A stretch of DNA of 63,378 nucleotides from Entophlyctis helioformis. Its lineage: Eukaryota > Chytridiomycota > Chytridiomycetes > Chytridiales > Chytriomycetaceae. The notes under the pieces are model-generated. The model did no database searches, was not told the DNA's origin, and saw only the letters and a list, made by a program, of their open reading frames with translations. The translations under genes and the position numbers were made by a program. The DNA lies in assembly GCA_025526915.1 (NCBI GenBank), contig JAHLKH010000164.1, positions 1 through 63,378 of the forward strand, written 5' to 3'. Shown in pieces: positions 10,546 to 21,643 of the stretch (positions within the stretch are counted from its first letter, which is position 1; every line of letters starts with the position of its first letter).

Positions 10546-13500
10546 GCCATGGCAGCCACGGCCACGGACGACAAGGCGATCGACATCTACGACAAGGGCA
10601 CCCGTGCCTGGTTCCCGGACGACGACCTCGGCTGGGTCATGGGCTCGCTGACCACCAAGACCGTCGACGCCAAGGGCAAGCTGACCATGTCGTTCTTTGT
10701 CGAGAACCGCAAGAAGGTGCGCAGCCCCCTCTGCCTGTGCATCTATCTGCGCATCTGTCTGTATATCTGGCCCCTGCGCCTTCCCGCCCTCGCTGGTGCG
10801 GCCGCCCGGCCATGCGCTGCCGCTGCCATGCCATGCGCTGTTGGCGGGCACACGCTCGCACGCCTCGCAATCACAACATCACCAAGTGGCGGCATGGCGT
10901 GCGGGACCAGCCTGCCGCACACGCCCTGGCCGGCTGGCTGGCTGGCGTGCTGGCTGGCTTGCTGACTCGGTGGCCGTCTTGCTGGCTGGCCGGTGTGGCA
11001 ATGGCCGCCTGTGGCTGTGGCTGCCCGCACTGCCCGCACTGCCCGCCCCGCCCGTCTTCCCCTGTCTGTCTTCCCGCCTGAATCCCCGTCGAGTGCCGCG
11101 CCTTGCTGCTGCCGCCGCCACAGCACGCCGGCCAAGCCTGCACGCCAGCACGCCAGCACGCCCGAGCCAACGGCGTATTCTGCCACAAGCAACATGCCGC
11201 ACGCCGCTGATCCCGCTTGGCCGTGGGCTCTCCTTCGTGGCCCCTGCCTCGGCCCCCTGCCCACAATGCGGCATTGGCGCATCGGGATCTGGCCCGCCCC
11301 CTTCCCCCCCATCCCCCATCCCCTTCCCCATCCCCATCCCCATCCCCGTCCCCGTCCCCTGCTTGGCCCAACACCGCCATCCGTCATCCCTGGCTCACAC
11401 ACCTATCCATCCATCCATGTGCCCATCATCCATCCATCCATCCAACAGGAGGTCGTCTTTGAGAGCACCCTCGAGAAGCTGGCCGCAAACAAGTACCAGG
11501 ATCTGCCGCCGCTCATGAACCCGCCCAAGCTGGTGCGTTGAACACCATCATCATCATCATCTTGGCCAGCCGTGTGCACCTGGCGCATTACACTGCTCGC
11601 TCCACACCAACGCCACACGGCTCACACTCCCTGTCTGTTCCTCCCTCTGTCGCTCTATCCAGGCGGGTTGCGATGATCTGACCAACCTGTCGTACCTTCA
11701 CGAGTAAGCCCGCCCGCCCGTCTGCCATTCAGTCAGTCATGCCCGCTCCTGTATCTAGACTGCTCACGCTTGAATGCATCTTGAATCTCTAGACCCGGAG
11801 TTTTGTACAATATCCAGCTGCGTTATGCCCAGGAGCAGATCTACACCTACTCTGGCATTGTTCTGATTGCCATGAACCCCTTCAAGCGCCTCAACATGTA
11901 CACTCCTGAAATCATGCGGTAAGCCTTGAGCATCATTGTGTTGTCTGCATCGCACGCCGACTGACACCTCCTCGCGTCGCGCTCGGCAGTGAATACTCGG
12001 GCAAGCGTCGCGATGAGCTTGAGCCCCACCTGGTAAGCCGCCATCACGTGTTCCACTACTTTTTCCATGCGCTAGCTTCTAAACCATGACTCGCACGGCC
12101 TCTAGTTTGCTGTTGCCGAGCAGGCATACCGCAACATGATCAAGGAACGAAAGAACCAGTCCATCATCATTTCCGGAGAGTCGGGTGCCGGTAAAACCCA
12201 GAGTGCAAAGTACATCATGCGTTACTTTGCCATTGTCGACGAGCTCAACGTCTCGCGCGTCGGAAGCTCGCAGGACATCTCTGGCGTGCTGGGCGGCCAG
12301 GGCGGCAACACCACCGAGATCGAAGAGGCTGTGCTCTCGACCAACCCCATCATGGAAGCCTTTGGTAACTCCAAGACCACGCGTAACGACAACTCGTCGC
12401 GCTTTGGCAAGTACATTGAGATCATGTTCGAAAACAAGACCGACGGTCCCGGTGTCCGCATCACGGGCGCCAAGATCCGCACATACCTTCTCGAGCGATC
12501 CCGTCTCATCTTCCAGCCAGCCTCTGGTGAGTCCTCTGTCCCTCATGCTGCATCTGCCAGCTTATGGAAACGTGTTGTACTCACGCTGCTGTATGCCATT
12601 TGCCAGAGCGCAATTACCACATCTTCTACCAGCTCTGTGCTGCCGCTCCGGCTGCTGAGCGAAAGGAGCTCGGCCTCGGCACTTGGGAGACGTTCCACTT
12701 CCTCAACCAAGGCGGCACCGGTGTGGTCAACGGCATGGACGACAACCTCGAGTTTGGCATCACCCAGAAGGCTCTCTCGACCATTGGTATCTCTGTTTCG
12801 GTGCAGTGGTATGTAGACCTTGATGCTGGTCATGCTAGTCATCTTCCGGCCTATCCAACTCATGTGCGCTGTGACATCCTTGAACAGGGAGATCTTCCGA
12901 ATCTGTGCTGCTCTGCTCCACATTGGTAACATCAAGATCACGGCTCTCCGCGACGAGGCCATGATTGCCGATGACGACCCTGCGCTCCTCATGGCCACCA
13001 AGCTGCTTGGTGTCGAGGCTTCCCAGTTCAAAAAGTGGATTGTCAAGAAGCAGATTGTGACTCGCTCCGAGAAGATCATCACTGGCTTAAACGCCGTCCA
13101 GGCCATGACCGGCCGTGACTCGATCGCCAAGTTCATCTACAGCATGCTGTTCGACTGGCTCGTCAAGATTGTCAACGTCAACCTCACCCGCGAGGAGCTC
13201 AGCAAGGACGGCCGCTTCATCGGTGTGCTTGATATCTACGGCTTCGAGCACTTCAAGAAGAACTCGTTTGAGCAGTTCTGTATCGTAAGTTGTCAAGTGC
13301 CATGCCGCCGCCCGCTCGTCAAGACATGCACTCACCTACATGATCGGCGTTGGCCCGTGCCAGAACTACGCCAACGAGAAGCTCCAGCAAGAGTTCAACC
13401 AGCACGTGTTCAAGCTCGAGCAGGAGGAGTACGTCGCCGAGAAGATCTCGTGGTCGTTCATCGAGTTCAACGACAACCAGCCGTGTATCGACATGATCGA

Positions 13501-16500
13501 GAACAAGCTGGGCATTCTTGATCTCCTTGACGAGGAGTCGCGTCTCCCCTCTGGTGCGGACGGCTCGCTCATCACCAAGCTCTACCAGCGCTTTGGCACC
13601 GCTCAGTCCAAGTTTTTCGAGAAGCCGCGTTTCGGCCAGCAGGCGTTCACCATCAAGCACTACGCCACCGACGTCACGTACGAGATCGAGGGCTTCATCG
13701 ACAAGAACAAGGACACGGTCGCCGACGAGCAGCTCGCCATGCTCAACGAGAGCTCCTTTGCTTTCCTGCGCGAGGTCATCAAGATTGAGGAGGTCGTCGA
13801 GGTCCCCAAGGTCACGTCTCCCTCTGCAGCTCCTGGTCGTCGCACTGCCACGTCCAAGAAGCCCACGCTTGGATCCATCTTCAAGGGCTCCCTGGTTCAG
13901 CTCATGGAGACGATCCGCCAGACCGAGGTGCACTACATCCGTTGTATCAAGCCTAACCAGGCCAAGGTTGCGTTCGAGTTTGAGCCGCCCATGGTCCTGT
14001 CCCAGCTTCGTGCTTGTGGTGTGCTCGAGACCATTCGCATCTCTTGCGCCGGTTACCCCAACAGACAGACATTCCAGGAGTTCTCTCAGCGCTTCTACTT
14101 TTTGGTGCCGTCCAAGGAGTGGGTGTCGGACGAAAAGGAGCTCACGCTCAAGGTCGTCAAGTCGGTCATCACGGACGAGGACAAGTTCCAGGTCGGTATC
14201 TCCAAGATCTTCTTCCGCGCTGGCCAGATCGCCTACATTGAGAAGCTGCGCTCGGACCGCTTCCGCGAGTGTGTCATCATCATCCAGAAGAACATGCGCC
14301 GCCTCGTTGCCCAGAACCGCTACCGCCGCCAGCGCCAGGCCGCCATCACGCTGCAAAAGTACGTCCGCGGCCACCAGGCACGCATGAAGTACAAGAAGAT
14401 GCGCGAGACCAAGGCCGCCATCACGATCCAAAAGTACGTCCGCGGATGGCTTGCCCGCCGCAACTACCGCAAGACCAAGCAGAGCGTTGTCAAGATTCAG
14501 CGTGGTATGTGGCGTGTATGGCCTGCCTCTTGCTATTGTCGCCACGATCTCACACTCTGATTGTTGCTTGCCCATTGCAGCTTGGCGCGGCTACAAGGCA
14601 CGCGGCCAGCTTGTCGGTCTCCGTCGCGAGAAGGCTGCCCTCAAGATCCAGAAGGTGTGGCGTGGCCACGTCGCCCGCAAGGAGTACCGCCGCGTCCGCC
14701 AGCGCATCATCCTCATCCAGTCGTGTGTGCGCCGCAGACGCGCCATCAAGGAGCTCAAGCAGCTCAAGACCGAGGCCCGCTCCGTCGGCAAGCTCAAGGA
14801 AGTCAACTACCGCCTCGAAAGCAAGGTCGTCGAGCTGTCGCAGAGCGTTGCCGCCAAGAACAAGGAGAACAACGAGCTCAGCGAAAAGCTGGCGAGCCTC
14901 GAAGCCCAGGTGGCCAGCTGGAAGGAGAAGTTCCTCAAGGCAGATGCCGAGAACAAGAGCAAGAACTCGAGCGCCGTCGACGAGAATGTCGAGCTCAAGA
15001 AGGAGCTTGCCCAGGCCCACGAGGCCCGCGACGCCTCTGCCAAGGAGGTCGACCGTGCCGCTGCCCAACTGCGCAAGCGTGACAATGAGATTGCCCAGGC
15101 CAATGCCGAGAACGCCAACCTGCAAGAGGAGGTCAAGAAGCTCAAGGAGCAGATGAGAAACGCCCCCAAGGTCGTCGACGACTCTGCCACCGTCGCTGCT
15201 CTCAAGAAGGAGGTCGCGTCGCTGCGCGAGCAGATGGGCCGCCTTCTGGCCGGCAAGTACCGCGCCGACCGTGCCACCGAGCAGCTTCTCAATGCCGACT
15301 ATGCGGCTGCCAACCCCTACCCGCCCGCACCTGTCACGCAGCCCGTGCTCCAGCCCGTCGCTTCGGCAGCCCGTGCGTCGATGGCCTTTTTCGGGTCTGC
15401 CGCCGCCACGGTGGCCGAGACGCTCACGCGTGGTTCGAGCATGACCAGCATCGACCGTGCACCAGCGCCTCGCCAGCCGATCATCGAAGACGAGCCTGAG
15501 CAGAAGGAGCGTCCCATCCGCATGCTCGAGGCTGCCGATCTCGAAGACGAGGTCATTGACTCGCTCATCACCAACCTGCGCATTCCCTTGCCCAGCACGC
15601 AGACGGTTGCGACCAAGAAGGAGATCTTCTTCCCGGCGCACCTGATCGGCTACCTCATGTCCGAGCTGCTCGAGCACGACATGGTGCAGCGCATGCGCAT
15701 CCTCGACACCAACGTCATGAAGGCCATCCAGAGCCTCACCATGAAGTTTGAGGACGACTACGTGTCTGCGTTCTGGCTCTCGAACACGTTTGAGCTCATC
15801 TGTGTTGCCAAGACGGCCCGCGAGCGCCTGCCGCGCAAGTCGCTCCAAGACCCCGATGACGAGCAGTCGGCCGACGTGGTGCTCATTGGCATCCGCAACG
15901 ACCTTGAGCACGTTATGCTCGAGATTTACCACGGATGGATCAAGGAGCTCAAGAAGCGCCTTGCCAACATGATCGTGCCTGCCGTTATCGAGAACCAGTC
16001 GCTGCCCGGCTACATTTGCAAGCAGAGCGGCGGCATCTGGGGCAAGTGGGCCAAGACCACGTCGACGTCGCAGTTCACCATTGACCAGCTGCTCAACTTC
16101 CTCAGCAAGCTCAGCAAGACGATGCGCTGCTACTACATGGAAGAGTCGATGAGCCGGCAGATTCTCACGGAGCTGCTCCGTGTGATTGGTGTGTCGGCCT
16201 TTAACCACCTGCTCATGCGCAAGAACTTTTGCACATGGAAGCGTGGTGTGCAGATCCAGTACAACGTGTCGCGTCTCGAAGAGTGGTGCTCGGGCCACGG
16301 CATCCCGGAAGCCACACTCCACCTGCAGCAGCTCCTCCAGGCGGCCAAGCTGCTCACGCTCAACAAGACTTCGCCGCAGGACATTGACACCATCTTTGAC
16401 GTCTGCTTCCTGCTCAACAACTCGCAGATCAAGAAGCTGCTGTCGCTGTACTACGCCGCCGACTTTGACTCGCCGCTGTCGCCCGACCTCATGAAGATGG

Positions 16501-16685
16501 TGTCGAACCGCGCCGCGGTCAACGAGAAGTCGGACGTGCTGCTGCTCGACCTGGACCAGGGTCCCGAGTTCTCCAAGCCCAACCCGCGCACGATCAAGCA
16601 GATTGAAAAGTTCATTCCGGCGTGGATCTCGCTGCCGTACATCCAGGCGGTGATTTCGGCGTCGCTGTCCACACCGGCCCACTAG
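10546..16685 (+). CDS. MYO5: Class V myosin heavy chain
   Basis: Ten exons (10546-10716, 11449-11532, 11663-11703, 11793-11918, 11990-12032, 12106-12526, 12607-12808, 12888-13284, 13364-14504, 14581-16685) give 1576 residues; yeast Myo2 is 1574. In order: SH3-like N-terminus, motor domain with P-loop GESGAGKT near residue 179, switch region [10 protein letters not shown], relay DIYGFEHF, six IQ motifs (for example [13 protein letters not shown]), a coiled coil and a C-terminal DIL cargo domain ([13 protein letters not shown]). This actin motor carries vesicles and organelles to growth sites. Intron 1 is 732 nt and full of CCCCATC-like simple sequence. All other introns are short GT-AG. Confidence 0.97.
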
Positions 16686-16833
16686 ATCCTCTCTCTCCGT
16701 CTCCCGCCTCACTCATTTCATTTTCCCAACCTCCACGGCCAATGAATGCTGTTGCAATGTTGTTGTGCCACCAGCCACCAAGTTTTGGAGCACTGTTTGC
16801 CAAACAATCCACAACCCAACAACCACAGACGAC

Positions 16834-18354
16834 ATGATCCCTATTGCTGCTGTGCTGGCCCTGCTGGCTGTTTCGTCTACGACCACGACGACGACGATGG
16901 CCCAGACGACGGCAACGACGCTGTCGGCCGACTACCCGCCCATGGACAAACGCGCCACGCCCAATGCGCTATGGAGTGCACAGTTTGTGTCCGAGGCTGC
17001 CCGCGCTGCCAACCCAGCACTCGCCCTTCCGGTGAGCCCGGTGCCACTGACTGGCACCGACTGGACCAAGGACATTCGAGAGTGCACTGGCGGTGAGTCG
17101 CATGGCCAGACATCCGCATGTGCGTGCGTGTGCGTGTGCATGTGCATGTGCGCTGACCCTGCCTGCAGTCAACGACTGGAGCTTGACATTTGACGACGGG
17201 CCAAGGTATGTGTGTGCACCCGACTCGTCCATTGTTTGCTGGCCGGCCCACGCCACACACGCGTGTGGAGATGAATGAGCCACCGTGCCGTGCTGTGCCG
17301 TGCCGTGCTGTGCCGTGCCGTGCTGTGCCGTACCGTGCTGTGCCACAGCCGCTCTTCGACTGACACACACGAATCCGCACCGCCAGCCCGTACACGCCGA
17401 CGCTCCTCAACGAGCTGCGTACTCGTTCCATCAAGGCGACCTTTTTTGTTGTCGGCTCGCGTGTGATCCAGTTCCCGGATACCCTCAAGCGGATCAACGC
17501 CGAGGGCCACGAGATTGCGATTCATACGTGGTCGCATGCGCATCTGGCGACCCTGACCAACGAGGAGATTGTGGCCGAGATCCTGTTTACAGCACGGTGA
17601 GGCAGCGCTCACACACTGGCATCTGATGGGCCGTGCGGACTGATCATGGAGATTGGGTGATACCGCCGTGTTGGCTGGCGTTAGTGCTATCAAGGAAGTC
17701 GTGGGCGTGACACCGCGGTTCGTCCGACCACCCTGTACGTGCTGGCCATGCATCCGACACTGCCGAGACACCTGTGCCTAACAGCATTTGCACGTGCGAC
17801 ACACCGTATGCTTGCCACTAGTCGGCGAGACCGATGACCGTGTCCGCGCCGTGATCACGGCACTCGGCTTCCAGTCGATCATGTGGAACAGAGACACGCT
17901 CGACGGTTCTGGCAACACGCAGGTCGCCGCACTCGCCCGCGGATGGGTGCAAGCCATGTCCAACGGCACCACACCGCGTGTGGGCGTGATTTCGCTGGAG
18001 CACGACTTGTACGAGGCGGCGGTGGCGCAGGCGCCGTCTGTGATGACGATTGTCGCGGCCGACGCGCGCGTGTTCAAGACCGTGGCCGAGTGCACAGGTC
18101 TTGCCGCGTATGACGAGACAGTGTGGGGTGTGTTGGCGAAAGCTGCCGCAGCGGTGAACACCAGCAACTCATCGGCGGGGACTGCAGCTGGTGGCACCAA
18201 CGGCGGGTCCAGCAACTCGAGAACAGCCCCAGTGAGCGTGCCAAGTCCGCCGGCCGGCGTCAAGAACGCGGCGATGCAGATTGGCGGGTTCGCGTTTGAG
18301 ATCGTTGCTGCGGTGCTGACTGTTGCTTCAACGGCCGTAATGTCGCTCTTCTGA
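16834..18354 (+). CDS. Chitin deacetylase CDA-1 (NodB fold, GPI-type tail)
   Basis: Exons 16834-17092, 17169-17205, 17387-17596, 17685-17734 and 17822-18354 give 362 residues. After a signal peptide come the NodB motifs: TFDDGP (metal and base Asp), HTWSHAH and RPPFGETDDR. LEHDLYE and a Ser/Thr/Gly-rich stretch follow, then a hydrophobic C-terminal segment fitting GPI anchoring. Carbohydrate esterase family 4 enzymes of this type deacetylate wall chitin to chitosan. The third motif reads RPPFGET where the other copies have RPPYGDI, so activity may differ. Intron 2 carries a GCCGTGCTGT tandem run (about 17284-17345). First and most divergent plus-strand member of the array. Confidence 0.9.
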
Positions 18355-18441
18355 GGTGCTTGTCTACCGATACAGCGCTGCCCTCTATTCTTCTCACTTT
18401 TATTGGCAATTCCTGCTGCACCACCCACCAAGCAGACGCGA

Positions 18442-19599
18442 ATGAATGAGCCGTCGCCACTGCCGCCTGCTTTCCAAGTGCACCAGCGGCGAGTGCGGAG
18501 CCACGCGACGTTTGCGCCGGCTGCAGCCGCAGGTGCCGCAGGAGGTGGTCGCAGTGTCGCTGCTCTTCAGGGCATATCCGCATCTGCCCGCTCCTACCAG
18601 TGCCAGCCGCCAGCATCTGCAGAACCAACATCTCGCTCGATTGTCTCACAGCGGCTGCCAGACCATCGCATGCAGGCGACAAGCGCAAGTGCAATGGCAG
18701 TCAAGACAGCCAAGACTGGCGTGGCTGCCGGCCGTCGCCATGGCGTGCTACGGGACAAGACCAATGTGCCCGCCGCATCACAGCGGCAGCCGACCTTTGC
18801 ACCAGCCTCAACTGCTGCTGCTGCCAGCAAGCGTCCATCCGTCGCGCCACCAACCACGCCAGAATCGCGCTGGCAACGCATGCACGCCACGCCAGTCAGC
18901 TCATCGGCGCTCTCAACGCCAACGCCGCTCGCAAGTCACGCTCATCCAACGGCGAGCACCAGTCGTCTGCATCTGCCGCCAGCCATTCCAGAGTCTCGAT
19001 CAGGCACCAAAGCGAGTCTGCAGCCCGTTGCCCGTGTGGATCTGCCGAGCGACGACGGCACGATCGTTGCCGCAGGCGAGGCTGCAGGCGAGGACGAGCT
19101 TGGCGGCAGCCAGCCATCGCCGCTGACACGCATCTTTCTAGACATTCGAGCGTTTGATGCTGAGCAGTCGACTGCCAAGCCGACCCGGCCGCAGGCAGAG
19201 CTGCACGCTGACGACGATGCCACGAGTGTGCCTAGCTGGTCGGGATCCGACGGCGAGCCGTCCATGCTCACAGTGGGCCAGTTTCTGTCGTTTGCGCTCG
19301 AGGACGGGCTGGACGACGTTGCTGATCAGGGCTGTGGCCAGATCGTCGACGGCGCCGACTGCGCACAGGACGAGGACGAGCTGACGTCGGCGGCGTTCCC
19401 GGCCACGTTTGCCATGAAGGCAGCGGGCGGCGGACAGGCAGGCACCACACTCGGCCATCGGCCTCGCGGCTCTCCGGGTCGAACCCACGGCAAGAGTGGC
19501 AAGGACCAGCAGCAGCTGCAGCAGCATGAGGCAGCGGACGCACAGCCCAGACGAGCTGGTTTGGGGACGGGAATAAAGGGGCAGACAGGCATATATTGA
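18442..19599 (+). CDS. Unknown Ala/Ser-rich protein
   Basis: Single open frame of 385 residues from ATG 18442. No family recognised. The N-terminal half is basic and rich in Ala, Ser, Thr and Pro (disordered-looking). The C-terminal half has one more ordered patch (PLTRIFLDIRAFDAEQ, MLTVGQFLSFALEDGLDD), an acidic stretch and a Gln-rich tail. No signal peptide or membrane segment. It sits in the same orientation between CDA-1 and the uS14m gene. An AATAAA lies inside the last codons, so the 3' end could be different. The even composition over 1.1 kb without stops supports coding, but no conserved domain confirms it. Confidence 0.5.
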   Translation: MNEPSPLPPAFQVHQRRVRSHATFAPAAAAGAAGGGRSVAALQGISASARSYQCQPPASAEPTSRSIVSQRLPDHRMQATSASAMAVKTAKTGVAAGRRHGVLRDKTNVPAASQRQPTFAPASTAAAASKRPSVAPPTTPESRWQRMHATPVSSSALSTPTPLASHAHPTASTSRLHLPPAIPESRSGTKASLQPVARVDLPSDDGTIVAAGEAAGEDELGGSQPSPLTRIFLDIRAFDAEQSTAKPTRPQAELHADDDATSVPSWSGSDGEPSMLTVGQFLSFALEDGLDDVADQGCGQIVDGADCAQDEDELTSAAFPATFAMKAAGGGQAGTTLGHRPRGSPGRTHGKSGKDQQQLQQHEAADAQPRRAGLGTGIKGQTGIY

Positions 19600-19854
19600 C
19601 ATGGACAGACTGGCATGTGGCCTCCGAGAACGGCTGGCATCCCCATGGAAGCACAGAGGAAGCAGCAAAGTGAGGAGGCGCTGTGGTTTGCTCTCTCCAG
19701 CGCTATGTATAGCAGGCACGGCCAGCCCAGGGACGAGCAGCCGCTGTTGGTGCAGGATAGATTTCTGAGGGCAAGTGCAGTTGCCCGAGATCACCTTTTT
19801 GAGCTTGCCCAACCAGCTCACTGCTCAACACCAGCAACAGCCAGCAACAACACC

Positions 19855-20253
19855 ATGGCTATTGCTTCCTCCTGCGTGACCGGATACGCCGTGTGCTGAC
19901 GGCCGAGTATGAGTGCAGCGCCAAGCCCTGCGCCTGGTTGTCAAGGACCAGCGCAACCCGCTGTCTGTGCGTGTGCGAGCACAGATTGAGCTGCAGAAGC
20001 TGCCTCGCTACTCGCACCCGAGCGCCATCACCAACCGCTGTATTGTGGGCGGCAAGACCAAGGTGAGTGCTGCTGCATCGATGCATCGATGTGTGGTGGG
20101 CATGAGTGGAGCACGAGAGGCGGCTGGCTGCTGACGCCTGTGCGGTGGTGTGCGGTACAGGGCTACCTCTCCGAGTTCCGCATGAGCCAAATCGCATTCA
20201 GGAACCTGTCGCTCAACGGCGAGATTCCAGGCGTCAAGAAGGCGCTGTGGTGA
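19855..20253 (+). CDS. MRP2: Mitochondrial ribosomal protein uS14m, frame disturbed at 5' end
   Basis: The second half is clear uS14: QALRLVVKDQRNPLSVRVR, then LQKLPRYSHPSAITNRCIVG, an intron at 20063-20160, and GYLSEFRMSQIAFRNL...IPGVKKALW. This matches mitochondrial uS14 (yeast Mrp2), a small-subunit protein binding the 3' domain of the rRNA. Upstream, LLRDRIRRVLTAEYEC also looks like uS14 but is one frame away from QALR at about 19917, with no room for an intron. The nearest ATG (19855) is in a third frame. One or two missing bases in the assembly are the simplest explanation; the exact start is not known. An AATAAA lies at 20326. Confidence 0.8.
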
Positions 20254-20325
20254 TTGCGTCTGGCCTTGGACGCACAGGCAGCCGATGGACGCATGCGATC
20301 CAGATGCGATCCCAAAGCCCACTCG

Positions 20326-20331
20326 AATAAA
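20326..20331 (+). terminator. Polyadenylation signal of uS14m
   Basis: AATAAA 72 nt after the uS14m stop. Confidence 0.55.
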
Positions 20332-20439
20332 CGCCCATATCCACGGCTGCTCCCATTGTGCACGCTTGCCATTGTGGTTGCCTGACTTACCATGCGCTGC
20401 CAGGTTCCTTGACGCTTCCCATCCAGCTCACGATCAACC

Positions 20440-20844
20440 ATGCTGCTGTCTGTGTTGGTGCTCTCGCCGATCCTTGCGACTGTCGGTGCACAGAACGTCT
20501 CGTCATCGTCTGTTGCATCAATCCCCCAGCCAGCAACCATTGCCACTGTGACAACGGTCGTGGTTGTCCCGCCGTCGTCATTGCCGCCATCACCACCACA
20601 ATCGCCACCACCACAATCGCCATCGGCTTCGACGGTTCTCGCATCGTCAACCACAAAAGTGATTGTCCCGCCGCGGCCGGCAGCTACCGACACTGCACGG
20701 CCAGACGTGACCGACAGTAACGAAACGCAGCGCTACATTTACAGCAACACTGTCCCGTCGAGCTCGCGCCGCAACAGCAGATATCCAAGCACTTCGACCA
20801 TCCTCAGCGGCCTGCTGCTCGCCATCGTTGCATACATGGCATGA
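20440..20844 (+). CDS. Small secreted S/T/P-rich, probably GPI-anchored protein
   Basis: 134 residues. A signal peptide (MLLSVLVLSPILATVGAQ) is followed by a Ser/Thr/Pro-rich body with PPSSLPPSPPQSPPPQSP and two possible N-glycosylation sites (NVS, NET). The hydrophobic C-terminus (TILSGLLLAIVAYMA) fits a GPI signal. No domain recognised. It lies within the chitin deacetylase array, whose members carry similar tails, so it could be a wall mannoprotein or a degenerate relative that lost its catalytic part. AATAAA at 20927. Confidence 0.65.
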   Translation: MLLSVLVLSPILATVGAQNVSSSSVASIPQPATIATVTTVVVVPPSSLPPSPPQSPPPQSPSASTVLASSTTKVIVPPRPAATDTARPDVTDSNETQRYIYSNTVPSSSRRNSRYPSTSTILSGLLLAIVAYMA

Positions 20845-20926
20845 GTCGCCGCCATCCGCAGCAGCCAGACCCACGCGAAGCAACGTACAGGTCTCACCAC
20901 AGGATCGCAGTCCACCAAAACAGCAC

Positions 20927-20932
20927 AATAAA
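20927..20932 (+). terminator. Polyadenylation signal of the small secreted protein
   Basis: AATAAA 82 nt after the stop codon at 20844. Confidence 0.5.
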
Positions 20933-21071
20933 GACATAGCCGAGTTACAGGTGTCGCCTCGTTTCACCACCTTGAGCACGGCGCGCCACGTCGCGGCATT
21001 CAAAACCCTCAGCTGGCCCCTCGCTGCCATTTACACCAACTCCTTGTAACATAGGACCTTGTAACATAGCC

Positions 21072-21503
21072 ATGCAGCTTCTGTACTTTATCGCCTCGCT
21101 TGCCTCGCTCGTCGCTGCCCAGTCCACAACTGCCACCCTAGAGTCCTCGACAACATCCGCAGCCCTTCCGTCCATTTCTAGCCAGACAGCATCGCCACTC
21201 TCTCCACACCTCTCACTACCATTTCCACAACCATTTCTTCAGTCGCAACGGCAAGTGCACCTGCGCGGCACAAGCGACGGTCGCTGTCAAGCCGTCCGGA
21301 CGAGGCGTTTATGTCTATCTGCCGCCGACCCCAATGCCCGTACTAGCGACAGTGTTCGCTCCGGCACGTCCAGTCAAGGCGGTCCAGTGGACCAAACCGT
21401 TCTTTCCTCCATTGCCACATCGGCGGGCCGTCGGAACAGCGGTGGATTCGCACGAGGCGCTGCAAGTGCCGCTTTGCTTACGGCAGCCCTGCTCGCGTTG
21501 TGA
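21072..21503 (+). CDS. Second small secreted S/T-rich protein
   Basis: 143 residues. Signal peptide MQLLYFIASLASLVAAQ, a Ser/Thr-rich region, and a hydrophobic tail GAASAALLTAALLAL fitting a GPI signal. No domain recognised. The middle (about 21230-21350) is Arg-rich and looks out of character, while another frame there reads well (VAVKPSGRGVYVYLPPTPMP). A frame slip or a missed intron is therefore possible. Its position next to the other small secreted gene suggests a related pair within the array. Confidence 0.5.
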   Translation: MQLLYFIASLASLVAAQSTTATLESSTTSAALPSISSQTASPLSPHLSLPFPQPFLQSQRQVHLRGTSDGRCQAVRTRRLCLSAADPNARTSDSVRSGTSSQGGPVDQTVLSSIATSAGRRNSGGFARGAASAALLTAALLAL

Positions 21504-21581
21504 ATGAACATAACCATATGATGCCACCCAACTCCGCGCTGTGTACGTTGCTGTGCTTGCAACGGCCCGTGCCACCCGTTT

Positions 21582-21588
21582 TATATAA
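21582..21588 (+). promoter_or_regulatory. TATA box of CDA-2
   Basis: TATATAA 62 bp upstream of the CDA-2 ATG, at a typical spacing. Confidence 0.55.
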
Positions 21589-21643
21589 GACGGCTGCCGC
21601 CCCCCACTACAGAAGCCGCACCGCCCTTTCCTCCTCCTCCTCC

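Noticed and set aside
14550..16712. 720-residue open frame antisense to the myosin tail (also 13319-14575, 418 residues)
   Set aside because: GC-rich third positions of the sense gene remove stops on the other strand. The sense frame has full myosin V motifs; the antisense product has none.
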